Of a DNA stretch of 64,000 nt, positions 1 to 7,887 are shown piece by piece (the stretch's first letter is position 1; each line of letters begins with the position of its first letter). This DNA is from CATQGW01 sp965242565 (GTDB taxonomy: Bacteria; Chloroflexota; Dehalococcoidia; Bin125): contig OZ251457.1 of NCBI GenBank assembly GCA_965242565.1, positions 2,790,001-2,854,000 on the forward strand. The letters run 5' to 3'. A model generated the notes under the pieces. That model did no database searches. It was not told the origin of the DNA and was given only the letters and a program-made list of their open reading frames with translations. A program made the position numbers and the translations under genes.

Positions 1-257
1 TTGATGAAGGCGTCGATCTTGCCGTGATCCTCCATCACTTCGGCGACGACCGATTCCCACTCGCCCTCCTGCGTCACATCGTGGTGGAGATAGGAGAGGG
101 CGTCGTTGGAGGCGGCGAGCTCTTGGCCGTCGGCGTCGAGCACGTCGGTGATCACGACGCGCGCGCCTTCGGAGGCGAAGAGCAGCGCCTCGGCCGCGCC
201 CTGTCCGCGCGCGCCGCCGGTGATCAGTGCGGTTTTGCCGTCGAGTCGTCCTGGCAT
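1..257 (-). CDS. SDR family oxidoreductase (C-terminus cut by window edge)
   Basis: Only the first 85 residues lie in the window. The protein opens with a Rossmann fold carrying the SDR cofactor motif TGGARGQG (about residues 13-20), followed by an acidic residue (ITDV, about residue 37) at the end of beta-2, which in this family usually means NAD(H) preference. The ATG at 257 leaves no extra leader before the fold. A TAGCCT -10-like element lies about 40 bp upstream on the minus strand. The catalytic Tyr-Lys region falls outside the window, so substrate cannot be judged; a short-chain alcohol/hydroxyacid dehydrogenase is the family expectation. Confidence 0.85.
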   Translation of the reverse strand, partial: MPGRLDGKTALITGGARGQGAAEALLFASEGARVVITDVLDADGQELAASNDALSYLHHDVTQEGEWESVVAEVMEDHGKIDAFI

Positions 258-332
258 GTCGTTCGCCTTTCGCAGCGTTTCGGAGTTGCTGCGCAGGCTA
301 GCTGGTGGGGGGCGCGGCGGGTACGGCTGCGC

Positions 333-758
333 TCAGGCGGGCGGAAGGATGACGTAGGTGCCGTTGCCGTGGGCGATGTGGCGGTCCTGGGCGTCGTAGA
401 GGTCCACGGAGCAGTGGCTCAGCGTGCGCCCGCGGCGGATCACCTCCGCGCGGGCGCGAATCGTGTCGCCCTCCAAACCGCGCAGCCAGCGGAACTCCGA
501 CTGCGCCGTGATCACCCGCTCGCCCTTGGCCTGCACGGTACCCAGCGCGCCGCCCATCGCCGAGTCGGCGACGAGCAGCCAGACGCCGCCGTGGACGATG
601 CCATAGAGGTTGTGGGTGCGCTCGGTGGCGGTGAGGGTGATCTCGCACCAGCCATCGCCCGCATCCGTGAAGCGGTAGCCGAGGTCGCCGAACAGCGCCA
701 CCGCCTGCATCTCGCGCAGGGCGGGGTAGCGGTCGAGGATGTCCGCTTCGCGGGACAC
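333..758 (-). CDS. PaaI-like hotdog thioesterase
   Basis: This 141-residue protein has the size and pattern of a single hotdog-fold acyl-CoA thioesterase. The HGG motif (residues 56-58) and the Asp at about 65 in ADSAMGG match the helix and catalytic acid of the PaaI/YbgC-like group. The C-terminal half is the typical run of antiparallel strands (SEFRWLRG, RAEVIRRGRTLSHCSVDLYD). It probably hydrolyses a CoA thioester released during catabolism. It lies on the same strand as the DinB-like gene upstream (stop at 771) and the SDR downstream. Exact substrate is unknown. Confidence 0.8.
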   Translation of the reverse strand: MSREADILDRYPALREMQAVALFGDLGYRFTDAGDGWCEITLTATERTHNLYGIVHGGVWLLVADSAMGGALGTVQAKGERVITAQSEFRWLRGLEGDTIRARAEVIRRGRTLSHCSVDLYDAQDRHIAHGNGTYVILPPA

Positions 759-770
759 GGCGTCCGCGAT

Positions 771-1256
771 CTAGCCGAGCGAGCGCCGGATGGTCTCGCG
801 GTGCTCCTCAAAGTGCTCGTGCATGTAGCGGAACGAATCCTCCACCGTGCGGTCTTCGCCCAGATGCCGCGCGCCGTTGCCCCATTCCTCGTCGTCGATC
901 TGCTCCAGCGCGGCGAGCGCGGTTTTGTGGCTCTCGTCGTAGAGGTCGCGTACCGAGTCGGGCGTCGCGCCGCGGCTGCGGTAGCGGATGAACATGTCGG
1001 CGGCCGTGTTCATTACGGGCATCAGGAAGTCGGGCGGGTTGACGCCCTTGCCCTCGCGCAGGCGCGTCGCCGTCTGGGTGATCAGCGCCACGCCCAGCGC
1101 CATGTGGTAGCAGAGCTGACCGTTGCGCCAGGATTGCCCGCGGGCCTTGCGCCGCCAGTCGGCGTCGCTCATCCCGGCGACCAGCTCGTGGAAATCGCTG
1201 CGGGTCGTCTCCAGCAGTTCCTGGAGTTCGCTGCGCTTGGTAGTTTCGGTGGTCAT
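771..1256 (-). CDS. DinB-like four-helix metal-binding protein
   Basis: This 161-residue, mostly helical protein has the features of the DinB/maleylpyruvate-isomerase N-terminal superfamily. A Trp-rich first helix (SDADWRRKARGQSW) precedes a His at residue 51 (LCYHMALG), and a C-terminal helix is rich in His (MHEHFEEH, residues 145-152). These are the positions that normally bind a divalent metal. Members act in thiol-dependent transferase or isomerase chemistry (mycothiol or bacillithiol) or are uncharacterised. The gene sits between the haloalkane dehalogenase and the thioesterase on the same strand. A specific function cannot be read from the sequence. Confidence 0.7.
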   Translation of the reverse strand: MTTETTKRSELQELLETTRSDFHELVAGMSDADWRRKARGQSWRNGQLCYHMALGVALITQTATRLREGKGVNPPDFLMPVMNTAADMFIRYRSRGATPDSVRDLYDESHKTALAALEQIDDEEWGNGARHLGEDRTVEDSFRYMHEHFEEHRETIRRSLG

Positions 1257-1312
1257 CGTGCGCGCCTCTCTGCTCAGCCGGCCGGCCCAGTCAGTCAGCT
1301 CAGCCCGCCTGC

Positions 1313-2203
1313 TCAGATTGCGGTGTACCAGTCGCGGATCGCCCGCCCGATCTCGTGCGGCGAGTCCTCCTGCACGAAGTGGTTGCCGGCCACCGCAACC
1401 TCGGTCTGATTCGGCCAGGCGCGGCAGAACTCCAGCTGCGCGCCGTTGAGGATCGCGCCGGGTTCGGCCTTGATCAGCAGCTTGGGGATGTCGCTCTCAC
1501 TGAGGAAGTCTGCGTAGGACTGGACGATGTCGACGACATCGGGCGGCTCGCCGGAGATCGGGATTTCGCGCGGCCAGGTCAGCGTTGGCCGCCGGCTCTC
1601 GCCGGGCTCGCGGTAGGGCAGGCGGTAGACCTCCATCTCCTCCTCGGTCAGCCCGCGCAGCACGCTGCCAGGCAGCACGCGCTCGACGAAGACATTCTTC
1701 TCCAGCACCATCTCCTCGCCGGCCTCGGAGCGGAAGCCCTGAAAGACACGGGCGGCGGCTTCGGGCCATTCGTCCCAGGTGACGGGGCGGACGATCGCCT
1801 CCATGTAGACGAGCCCCTTGACGCGCTCTGGGTGCCGCCGCGCCCAGTGGAAGCCCAGCGCCGAGCCCCAGTCGTGGATCACGAAGGTCAGGTTGTCGCC
1901 GAGGTTCATCCCGTCGAGCCAGGCGTCGAGCCACTCCGCGTGATCGACGAAGCGGTAGGAGCCGGAGGGCGAGGAGCCGGACTGCCCCATGCCGATCAGG
2001 TCGGGTGCCAGGCAGCGCGCGATGTCCGTGCAGTGCGGCATGATGTTGCGCCACAGGTAGGACGAGGTGGGGTTGCCGTGCAGAAAGATGATCGGATCGC
2101 CCGCGCCCTCGTCGACGTAGGCCATCGTCGTCTCGCCGATGGTCAGGCGCTTGCGGGGGAAGTTGTCCTCGGCGGAGATGTCGGCTGGGGCATCGGTGGT
2201 CAT
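1313..2203 (-). CDS. Haloalkane dehalogenase, HLD-II (DhaA/LinB-like)
   Basis: An alpha/beta hydrolase of 296 residues, the usual size of this subfamily. The nucleophile is Asp111 in HDWGSALG, the catalytic acid Glu135 in YMEAIVRP and the base His275 in GNHFVQEDSP. Asn44 (HGNPTSSYLW) and Trp112 are the expected halide-binding pair. This acid placement is diagnostic of subfamily II. The enzyme would release halide from haloalkanes and leave an alcohol. The ATG at 2203 is preferred over an ATG at 2278 because the longer form adds 25 unrelated residues and covers the likely promoter (TATCCT at 2255-2260, minus strand). The native substrate may be a natural marine or soil haloalkane. Confidence 0.9.
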   Translation of the reverse strand: MTTDAPADISAEDNFPRKRLTIGETTMAYVDEGAGDPIIFLHGNPTSSYLWRNIMPHCTDIARCLAPDLIGMGQSGSSPSGSYRFVDHAEWLDAWLDGMNLGDNLTFVIHDWGSALGFHWARRHPERVKGLVYMEAIVRPVTWDEWPEAAARVFQGFRSEAGEEMVLEKNVFVERVLPGSVLRGLTEEEMEVYRLPYREPGESRRPTLTWPREIPISGEPPDVVDIVQSYADFLSESDIPKLLIKAEPGAILNGAQLEFCRAWPNQTEVAVAGNHFVQEDSPHEIGRAIRDWYTAI

Positions 2204-2331
2204 GGCTGCGTCTTTCTCGCTTGCAGGGGCGGGGGAAATGATCCGCGCAGGCAGAGGATACAGCGCAACGGCTAGCATCGTGGCGACAGGACCGCGAGAG
2301 GACCCGCAAGGGACGATGAGTGGAGGCGCGT
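2204..2331. promoter_or_regulatory. Divergent promoter region, dehalogenase / VOC gene
   Basis: This 128-bp gap separates the minus-strand dehalogenase from the plus-strand VOC gene. A TATCCT hexamer (2255-2260, minus strand) and a TAGCAT hexamer (2273-2278, plus strand) each fit a TAnnnT -10 element about 50 bp before the respective start codons. The plus-strand start has a GGAGG ribosome binding site at 2322-2326. No clear -35 boxes were found. Promoter assignment is inference. Confidence 0.4.
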
Positions 2332-2751
2332 ATGCCGGTGGCGGGATTTGACCACGCGGCGATTCCGGCCGGGGATCCGGAGGCGCTGATCGCGTTCTAC
2401 CGCGCGCTGGGCTTCAGCGTCATGGGCGAGGAGCGCTGGCGTTCGGGCGAGTTTCCGGCCTTCGCGCTGGCGGCGGGCGACCAGAAGATCAACGTCCACG
2501 ATCCGAAGCTCTGGCGCGACGAGCGCTTCACGCTGCGCGGGCCGACGGCCGAGCCGGGCTGCGGCGATTTCTGCTTCGTCTGGGACGGCACGCCTGAAGA
2601 AGCCGCAGCGGCGATCCGCGCCGCCGGCGGCGATGTCATCGAAGGCCCCGTGACGCGCGAGGGCGGGCGCGGCGGTGGGCTGGACGAGGGCACCAGCGTC
2701 TACACACGGGACCCCGACGGCAATCTGGTGGAGTTCATCGTCTACGACTGA
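2332..2751 (+). CDS. VOC (glyoxalase/dioxygenase fold) family protein
   Basis: A 139-residue vicinal-oxygen-chelate protein. It has the paired beta-alpha-beta-beta-beta modules of the fold: an N-terminal strand with His8 (FDHAAIP), a middle strand with a second candidate ligand (INVHDP) and a C-terminal Glu in NLVEFIVYD, giving a normal metal-binding set. GGAGG at 2322-2326 fixes the ATG at 2332; the in-frame GTG at 2320 has no such site. The reaction could be isomerisation, ring cleavage or thiol transfer. The neighbouring nitroreductase and dehalogenase suggest xenobiotic or aromatic metabolism, but that is context only. Confidence 0.8.
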   Translation: MPVAGFDHAAIPAGDPEALIAFYRALGFSVMGEERWRSGEFPAFALAAGDQKINVHDPKLWRDERFTLRGPTAEPGCGDFCFVWDGTPEEAAAAIRAAGGDVIEGPVTREGGRGGGLDEGTSVYTRDPDGNLVEFIVYD

Positions 2752-2812
2752 GCGCAGCCAAGCGCATCTGGGCGCGCAGGCGAGACAGGCAAGAGAGGCA
2801 AGGAGGCGAGCG

Positions 2813-3481
2813 ATGGAGTTTTTCGACGTTCTGTACACGGCGCGGGCGATGCGGCGCTACTCAGATGAGCCGATTCCGGAGGAGCTGCTGGTGAAGCTGA
2901 TCGAGGCGGCGCACGCGGGGCCGAGCGGCTCGAACCGGCAGGCGCGGCACTGGATCGTGGTGCGCGATCCGGAGCAGAAGCGGAAGCTCGCGGAGCTTAA
3001 CCGCCGCTTCGTGACGCGCTATCTCGAAGCCAACCGCGAGGCGGCGAATCCGCACGTGACGGCGGACAAACGCGAGCGCTTCCTGGCTGCGGTAGAGCAC
3101 CAGATGGAGCACTTGCACGAGGTCCCGGCGATCGTGATCGCCTGCACCGACATGGTGCGGACGCCGCAGGGGACATTCGCGGAGGGCGTGCAAGCGGCGA
3201 CCGAGGTCTGGGGCGCAGTGCAGAATCTGCTGCTGGCGGCCCGCGCGCTGGAGATCGGCTCGGTGCCGACGACGCTGGGCCTGGTCGATCGCGACGCGGC
3301 GCGCGAGGTGCTCAATCTGCCCGACCACATTCTGCCGATGGTCCTCATTCCGCTGGGCTGGCCGACGGGCAATTTCGGCCCGATCCGGCGGCGTCCGCTG
3401 GATGAGGTGCTGCACTGGGATCGCTACGATCCGCAGGCGGGCAGCGCGACGGCGGACCTGGCGTCGCGGCCTTCAACCTGA
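2813..3481 (+). CDS. Nitroreductase family flavoprotein
   Basis: A 222-residue protein with the nitroreductase opening (ARAMRRYSDEPIPEELL) that supplies the FMN phosphate-binding arginines, followed by AAHAGPSGSNRQ, the second FMN-binding stretch. The C-terminal LGWPTGNFGPIRRRPLDEVLHWDRY matches the usual closing segment. The enzyme is expected to be an FMN-dependent NAD(P)H oxidoreductase acting on nitro compounds, quinones or a related acceptor. An AGGAGG-type ribosome binding site (about 2800-2806) precedes the ATG at 2813. It follows the VOC gene by 61 bp, so the two may be co-transcribed. Confidence 0.87.
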   Translation: MEFFDVLYTARAMRRYSDEPIPEELLVKLIEAAHAGPSGSNRQARHWIVVRDPEQKRKLAELNRRFVTRYLEANREAANPHVTADKRERFLAAVEHQMEHLHEVPAIVIACTDMVRTPQGTFAEGVQAATEVWGAVQNLLLAARALEIGSVPTTLGLVDRDAAREVLNLPDHILPMVLIPLGWPTGNFGPIRRRPLDEVLHWDRYDPQAGSATADLASRPST

Positions 3482-3521
3482 GTTCTGAGTTCGCGCAGCC
3501 GACCCGATTGGAGACGCGCTG

Positions 3522-4409
3522 ATGACGACCGACACTTCCACACTCGACCTGCTGATGCCCTCGGATGTGGGGCGCTACACGGTGGCCCAGTCGTTCGCGG
3601 TGGACGCGCGCTCGATTACCGCGTTCGCCTCGGGCGTGGGCGACTTCAGCGAGTGTTATATGGACGACGCGCGCGAAGGTGGGCTAATCGGCCATCCGGG
3701 AATGGTGTTCAGCTTCCAGTGGAACAGCCGCTTCACGCCGGATCTGGAGTACGACCTCGAGCTCGTGCGCCGCGGCGTTCACGCCTGGGTGGATGTGCGC
3801 TTCGAGCGGGCGATCCGTGAAGGCGATGTAATCACCAGCCAGGGGCGCTCGATCGCCGCGCGCCAGGTCGCGCCGGGCGTGCTGACCAGCCAGCGATACG
3901 TGATGCGCGATTCGGCTGGCGATCTGGTGGCAGTGATGGATTCGGGCGGGATTACGCGCGGGGCGCGGCTCGACGGAGCAGATCAGGAGCTGGAGTCCGC
4001 GCTGCCGCTGCCAAAGCCGTCGGGAAACGCCGGCGCGCCGATCTGGTCGGTGGAACTGCCGATCGATCCGCAGGCGCCGCATGTGTACACGGAGTGCGCC
4101 GATATCTGGAATCCGATCCACACGGAGCGCCGCGTGGCGCTGGCGGCGGGGTTGCCGGATATCATCCTGCACGGCAGCGCGAACATCACGATCGCGCTGC
4201 GCGAGGTAATCAATCGCAGCCTGGGCGGGGATCCGACGCGGCTGCGCCGTTTTGCCGGGCAGTTCCGGGGGATGGTCATCCCGGGGCGTCCGGTGACGGT
4301 GCGGGCCCTGGAGGCGCGTGAGGAGGATGGGGAAGCGACGGTGTTCTTCGAGATGCTGAACGATGCGGGGGAAGCGGCGATTGCGAATGGGGTGGTCGTG
4401 GGGGTATGA
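3522..4409 (+). CDS. MaoC-like double-hotdog dehydratase
   Basis: A 295-residue protein built from two hotdog domains. The first half (DFSECYMDDAREGGLIGHPGM) looks like the N-terminal FAS1-DH/MaoC region. The second half carries the hydratase-2 motif DIWNPIHTERRVALAAGL followed by ILHG, so the catalytic Asp/His pair is present only in the C-terminal domain. This fits an enoyl-CoA hydratase/dehydratase acting in fatty-acid or side-chain catabolism. The start at 3522 is preceded by GGAGACGCTG. It lies 40 bp after the nitroreductase and converges with the enolase-superfamily gene. Confidence 0.8.
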   Translation: MTTDTSTLDLLMPSDVGRYTVAQSFAVDARSITAFASGVGDFSECYMDDAREGGLIGHPGMVFSFQWNSRFTPDLEYDLELVRRGVHAWVDVRFERAIREGDVITSQGRSIAARQVAPGVLTSQRYVMRDSAGDLVAVMDSGGITRGARLDGADQELESALPLPKPSGNAGAPIWSVELPIDPQAPHVYTECADIWNPIHTERRVALAAGLPDIILHGSANITIALREVINRSLGGDPTRLRRFAGQFRGMVIPGRPVTVRALEAREEDGEATVFFEMLNDAGEAAIANGVVVGV

Positions 4410-4441
4410 CGGAAGTAGGGCGCGGCGTAGGTTGCGATCGG

Positions 4442-5560
4442 CTACGCCGAAACCGCGTACTGATCCACCGCTTCGGGGAGGAAGTTGAAGCCGAGGCCGG
4501 GGTCTTCGGGCAGTACCAGACGGCCGTCGCGGACTTTGGTTTGGCGATCGATGATGTTGCGGAAGTTATGCACCTGATCGTCGGGGAAGAACTCGACGAA
4601 CGTGGCGTTGGGGGACGACGCCACCAAGTGCCGGTGGAGGTCGTGGAACCAGTGCGGGCAGATCGAAACGCCGTAGGAGGCTGCCGTGGCGGCGATGCGG
4701 CGGAATTCGGTGATGCCGCCGAGCACCGCCGCGTCGGGCTGGAGGATCATCGCGGCGTCCTGGTCGAGCAGGTCCTTGAAGCGCCAGCGTCCGACCTCAA
4801 TTTCGCCGGTGGCGACGGGTACGCCCGTCCGCTGCGCCAGTTTGGCATGCAGATTGATCGCGTCGGGCGAGAACGGCTCCTCGATCCAGTACGGCTGCCA
4901 GGGTTCGTATGCCTGCATGTAGCGCAGCGCGTCCTCCAGATTCGACCACGCATTGTTGGCGTCGAGCATCAGGTGGACCTCGGGGCCGACGGCTTCGCGC
5001 GCCGCCTGCATGCGGGCGGCTTCCTCGCTCACGGAGAGTCGCCCGACCTTAATTTTGACCGCCTCGAAACCCATGTCGAGGTAGCCGCTCAATTCGGCCT
5101 GAAGTCCCTCGTGGCCTTTGCCGTCGAGGTAATACCCGCCGCTCGCATAGGCCGGTACCGTCTCCTCGTAGTACCCGCCCAGCATTCGCCAGAGCGGCAG
5201 CCCCGCCGCCCGCGCATTGTGATCCCAGAGCGCAATGTCGAGCGCCGAGAGCGCCCGCATCGTCGCGCCCGCCCGCCCGTGCAGCAGCGCCTCCTGGTAC
5301 ATCGCCGCCCACAGCCCCTCCACGCGAAACGGATCCTGCCCAACCAGCAGCGGCGCGAACAGCTCGTCCACCGCGGAGGTCACCAGCTGCCCGTTGGAGT
5401 TCCCGGCGTAGCAGAAGCCGATCCCCGCGTGTCCATCGTCCACCTCAATCTCTACGATCGGGTGGTCCCGGTGGTACACCGTCCGATTCGAAAACGAGGT
5501 CGGGTGATCCAGCGGAATCCGCAGCAACCGCGACCGCACCCCAGTAATCCTCGCCGCCAT
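4442..5560 (-). CDS. Enolase-superfamily enzyme (mandelate racemase/muconate-lactonizing-like)
   Basis: A 372-residue protein with the capping domain followed by a modified TIM barrel. The KxK motif appears in VKIKVG. Metal ligands follow in order as Asp in DANNAW, Glu in WIEEPF and Glu in VATGEIE, and a His in CPHWFH fits the MR-type His of the seventh strand. This set indicates proton abstraction alpha to a carboxylate (acid-sugar dehydratase or racemase). The start at 5560 has an AAGGAG site 7 bp upstream; longer in-frame starts add 39 low-complexity residues. Substrate is not predictable from sequence alone. Confidence 0.87.
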   Translation of the reverse strand: MAARITGVRSRLLRIPLDHPTSFSNRTVYHRDHPIVEIEVDDGHAGIGFCYAGNSNGQLVTSAVDELFAPLLVGQDPFRVEGLWAAMYQEALLHGRAGATMRALSALDIALWDHNARAAGLPLWRMLGGYYEETVPAYASGGYYLDGKGHEGLQAELSGYLDMGFEAVKIKVGRLSVSEEAARMQAAREAVGPEVHLMLDANNAWSNLEDALRYMQAYEPWQPYWIEEPFSPDAINLHAKLAQRTGVPVATGEIEVGRWRFKDLLDQDAAMILQPDAAVLGGITEFRRIAATAASYGVSICPHWFHDLHRHLVASSPNATFVEFFPDDQVHNFRNIIDRQTKVRDGRLVLPEDPGLGFNFLPEAVDQYAVSA

Positions 5561-5683
5561 CGCCGCACTCCTTTCTTGCCGATCTCCCGTAGAGCGCCTG
5601 CCGCTCCGGAATCGCCCCCCTACGCAGGGGGCTGTCCGTGTAGCGGACTGGGGATCGGCCGCCCCCACTCCCCACACCCCGTC

Positions 5684-6451
5684 CTACCGGGCCGTATAAC
5701 CCCCATCCACCGGCAGCGCCACCCCGTTCACAAACGACGCATCGTCCGACGCCAGAAACGCCGCCGCCGCCGCGATCTCCTGCGGCTCGCCTAGACGCCC
5801 CATCGGGTGCAGCGACGCGATGTACTCCTCCGCGCCCTCGATCTCGCGGATTTGCTCCGTCATCGGGGTGTGGATGTAGCCCGGGCAGACCGCGTTGACG
5901 CGCACGCCGCGCGCGCCGTAGGTCACCGCGAACTGCCGCGTGATGCCGACCACCCCGTGCTTGGCGGCCACGTAGGCGCCCGCGCCCTCCTGCACCGGCT
6001 CATCCTGCAGCTGGCCGCTCAGCAGCCCCGCCAGCCCCGCGATCGAGGCGGTGTTGATGATCGAGCCGCCGCCGCGCTCGGCCAGCAGCGCCGCGCCGTG
6101 GAAGGTGCCGTAGTAGACGCCGGTGAGGTTGACCGCGATCGTCTGATCCCAGGTGTAGCGCCCGCCGATGCCGGCGTTATTCATCAGCACATCCAGGCCG
6201 CCCAGCACCGAGACCGTCTGCGCCAGCGCGTCCTGCACCGCCGCCTCTGAGGTCACGTCCAGCTCCATTGTCGCCGAGCGCCCGCCGTGCTCGGCGATCT
6301 GCGCCGCCGTCGTCTGCGCGCCCTCTGCGTTAAGGTCCGCGCACATCACCGCCGCCCCCTCGGAGGCCATCCGCACGGCGCACTCGCGCCCAATCCCCGA
6401 GCCGGCCCCCGTAATCAGCGCCACCCGCCCGTCAAGCCTGTCCATCGCCAT
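5684..6451 (-). CDS. SDR family oxidoreductase (complete)
   Basis: A 254-residue classical SDR. The cofactor motif TGAGSGIG is close to the N-terminus, and NNAGIGG, the catalytic Ser (INTASIAG) and YVAAK (Tyr and Lys) follow in order. The C-terminal PVDGGYTAR ending is typical of 3-oxoacyl-ACP-reductase-like or polyol dehydrogenases. An insertion between the Ser and Tyr (GLLSGQLQDEPVQEGAG) is slightly longer than usual. The ATG at 6451 has GGGAGA upstream. Its promoter region begins at the left edge of the repeated segment that precedes the neighbouring two-gene module. The 123-bp gap before the enolase-superfamily gene contains a short GC-rich palindrome. Confidence 0.87.
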   Translation of the reverse strand: MAMDRLDGRVALITGAGSGIGRECAVRMASEGAAVMCADLNAEGAQTTAAQIAEHGGRSATMELDVTSEAAVQDALAQTVSVLGGLDVLMNNAGIGGRYTWDQTIAVNLTGVYYGTFHGAALLAERGGGSIINTASIAGLAGLLSGQLQDEPVQEGAGAYVAAKHGVVGITRQFAVTYGARGVRVNAVCPGYIHTPMTEQIREIEGAEEYIASLHPMGRLGEPQEIAAAAAFLASDDASFVNGVALPVDGGYTAR

Positions 6452-6468
6452 GAGCCCATCTCCCTTCG

Positions 6469-6547
6469 GCAAGCCCGATTTCGCACAGGATAGGCGCAGG
6501 GCGGCTATCGTGATCTACAGACGAGCAGACCGCGAGGGGTGGCGAGC
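6469..6547 (+). repeat. Upstream direct repeat, copy 1
   Basis: This roughly 75-bp segment, starting with CAAGCCCGATTTCGCACAGG, recurs at about 7432-7512 with only a few differences by eye. Each copy ends just before the first gene of the two-gene module. It contains a plus-strand TATCGT hexamer that can serve as a -10 element about 40 bp before the start codon. Copy 1 also forms the upstream region of the minus-strand SDR, with TATCCT on that strand. Confidence 0.85.
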
Positions 6548-6928
6548 ATGTCGACGAAGAACGACGGGCGCGCCGCGCCGACGCTCAACGGCGGCGTGGG
6601 AGCAACCGTTGGACGCTCACAGCTCCGCACCACGGAAGACCTGCACCGCGAGTTTTGCAATCTCGTTGAGCAGTGGCGCGAAGAGACCTTCGGCCAATCG
6701 CTCGCAGCGCCGGGCATTCTGAACGCCGCGTATCTGCGCATCATCGGCATGGGCGAGCAGGCGATCCCCTGGATTCTCGACGAGCTGGAGAACAACGGCG
6801 GCCAGTGGTACGTCGCGCTCCAGTCGATCACCGGCGAAGATCCAATCCCCGCAGAAGATCGCGGCCATCGCCCGAAGATGCGGGCGGCGTGGAGGGAATG
6901 GGGCCGGCGCAACGGCTGGATCGATTGA
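6548..6928 (+). CDS. Unknown protein, module gene A (copy 1)
   Basis: A 126-residue soluble protein of unknown function. The N-terminal 25 residues are variable and low in structure. The conserved core has EDLHREF and QWREET, then AYLRIIGMG, IPWILDELE, WYVALQSITG, PMRAAW-like helices and a final NGWID. Short helices with repeated Trp/Ile pairs suggest a small helical domain, perhaps HEAT-like. It is followed 3 bp later by module gene B. The homologous pair at 7513 and 7888 has the same order. Similar adjacent pairs are familiar from other bacterial genomes, but I know of no experimentally assigned function. A toxin-antitoxin or immunity role is speculation. Confidence 0.7.
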   Translation: MSTKNDGRAAPTLNGGVGATVGRSQLRTTEDLHREFCNLVEQWREETFGQSLAAPGILNAAYLRIIGMGEQAIPWILDELENNGGQWYVALQSITGEDPIPAEDRGHRPKMRAAWREWGRRNGWID

Positions 6929-6931
6929 TCG

Positions 6932-7408
6932 ATGTCGTGTGAGCGTCTGATCGCCACCTTTCTCCCAGGCCTGGAGCCCGGCGCGTACGAGATCACCAGT
7001 CCGACGACCGACGATTACAACTGCATCTCTTGGGCGCTCGGCGAAACGCATCGTCGCTGGGATCCTTTGGGCCTTCTCCCCGACCATTGGCCGGCGGGAT
7101 TGGCTCGCAACGACCGGGTTGAGACGATTGAGGCGGCCTTGCGTTTTGAGGGCTTCGAATCCTGCGACGACGATGCGCTGGAAGACGGCATGGAAAAGGT
7201 CGCCCTGTTCGCGGACGGCGCACACTTCACCCATGTCGCCCGGCAGCTGCCGTCAGGCCGCTGGACCAGCAAGCTCGGCGACTACTGCGACATTGAGCAT
7301 GATCTCAAGGACCTGGTCAGAATTCGGAGCGCCAATTCTGATTTCCGCTACGGCGAAATCGTTGCCTTTATGCGCCGGCCCCGCCGCAATGATGGCGAAG
7401 AAGCCTGA
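6932..7408 (+). CDS. Unknown protein, module gene B (copy 1), DUF7689-like
   Basis: A 158-residue soluble protein. Conserved blocks shared with the second copy are YNCISWALGE near residue 30, a Trp/Pro-rich middle segment, EKVALFADGAHFTHVARQL, SGRWTSKLG, CDIEH and a final VAFMRR. The invariant NC..W followed later by an H in FTHVARQL resembles the Cys...His order of papain-like or NlpC-like enzymes, but no third residue can be assigned. The family name DUF7689 is recalled, not checked. The gene starts 3 bp after gene A and ends with a stretch shared exactly with copy 2 (GATGGCGAAGAAGCCTGA). Function unknown. Confidence 0.7.
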   Translation: MSCERLIATFLPGLEPGAYEITSPTTDDYNCISWALGETHRRWDPLGLLPDHWPAGLARNDRVETIEAALRFEGFESCDDDALEDGMEKVALFADGAHFTHVARQLPSGRWTSKLGDYCDIEHDLKDLVRIRSANSDFRYGEIVAFMRRPRRNDGEEA

Positions 7409-7431
7409 CCAGCCGTCGTCTGCGCCCCTTC

Positions 7432-7512
7432 GCGCAAGCCCGATTTCGCACAGGATAGGCGTAGGGCGGCTATCGTGATCTACAGGCGAGCAGACCGCGA
7501 GGGGCGACCGAC
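7432..7512 (+). repeat. Upstream direct repeat, copy 2
   Basis: Second copy of the segment at 6469-6547. By eye, the first 70 bp differ at only two or three positions, whereas the proteins that follow match at only about half their positions. It places the same TATCGT -10-like hexamer about 40 bp before the second gene A. Confidence 0.85.
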
Positions 7513-7884
7513 ATGGCGAAGACCAACCCCTCCGACTCGGATGTGGCCGCGCTTGACAGGGGTCGCCTCATGGTCGCCCGACCGGCAGCCGAGGATCTGC
7601 ACCGCGAATTTCTGGCGCTCGCCGCGCAGTGGCGCGAAGAGACTGCGGGCTACTCGGTGATCACGCCCAAAGTGGCGCATCCCGCCTATCTCCGCATCAT
7701 CGGCATGGGGCCTGTCGCTGTCCCCTGGATTCTGCGCGAGCTTGAAGAGCGCGGCGGCCATTGGTACGTCGCCCTTCGGTCGCTCACCCGCGCGAACCCG
7801 GTGCCGCACGAGGACCGCGGGCGAATTCCCAAAATGCGTGCGGCTTGGCTTGCGTGGGCGCGCGAGGAAGGCTGGATCGACTGA
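7513..7884 (+). CDS. Unknown protein, module gene A (copy 2)
   Basis: A 123-residue paralogue of the protein at 6548. The core is conserved: EDLHREF, QWREET, AYLRIIGMG, VPWILRELE, WYVALRSLT, PKMRAAW and a terminal GWID. The N-terminal 30 residues are unrelated between the copies. The start at 7513 follows GAGGGGCGACCGAC. Gene B follows 3 bp later, as in copy 1, which points to translational coupling and a conserved stoichiometric or sequential partnership. Function unknown; a regulatory or immunity role toward gene B is only a hypothesis. Confidence 0.7.
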   Translation: MAKTNPSDSDVAALDRGRLMVARPAAEDLHREFLALAAQWREETAGYSVITPKVAHPAYLRIIGMGPVAVPWILRELEERGGHWYVALRSLTRANPVPHEDRGRIPKMRAAWLAWAREEGWID

Positions 7885-7887
7885 GCG

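Noticed and set aside
24..1409. 461-codon plus-strand frame opposite the first catabolic genes
   Set aside because: It spans four recognised minus-strand genes in antisense and has no protein-like features.
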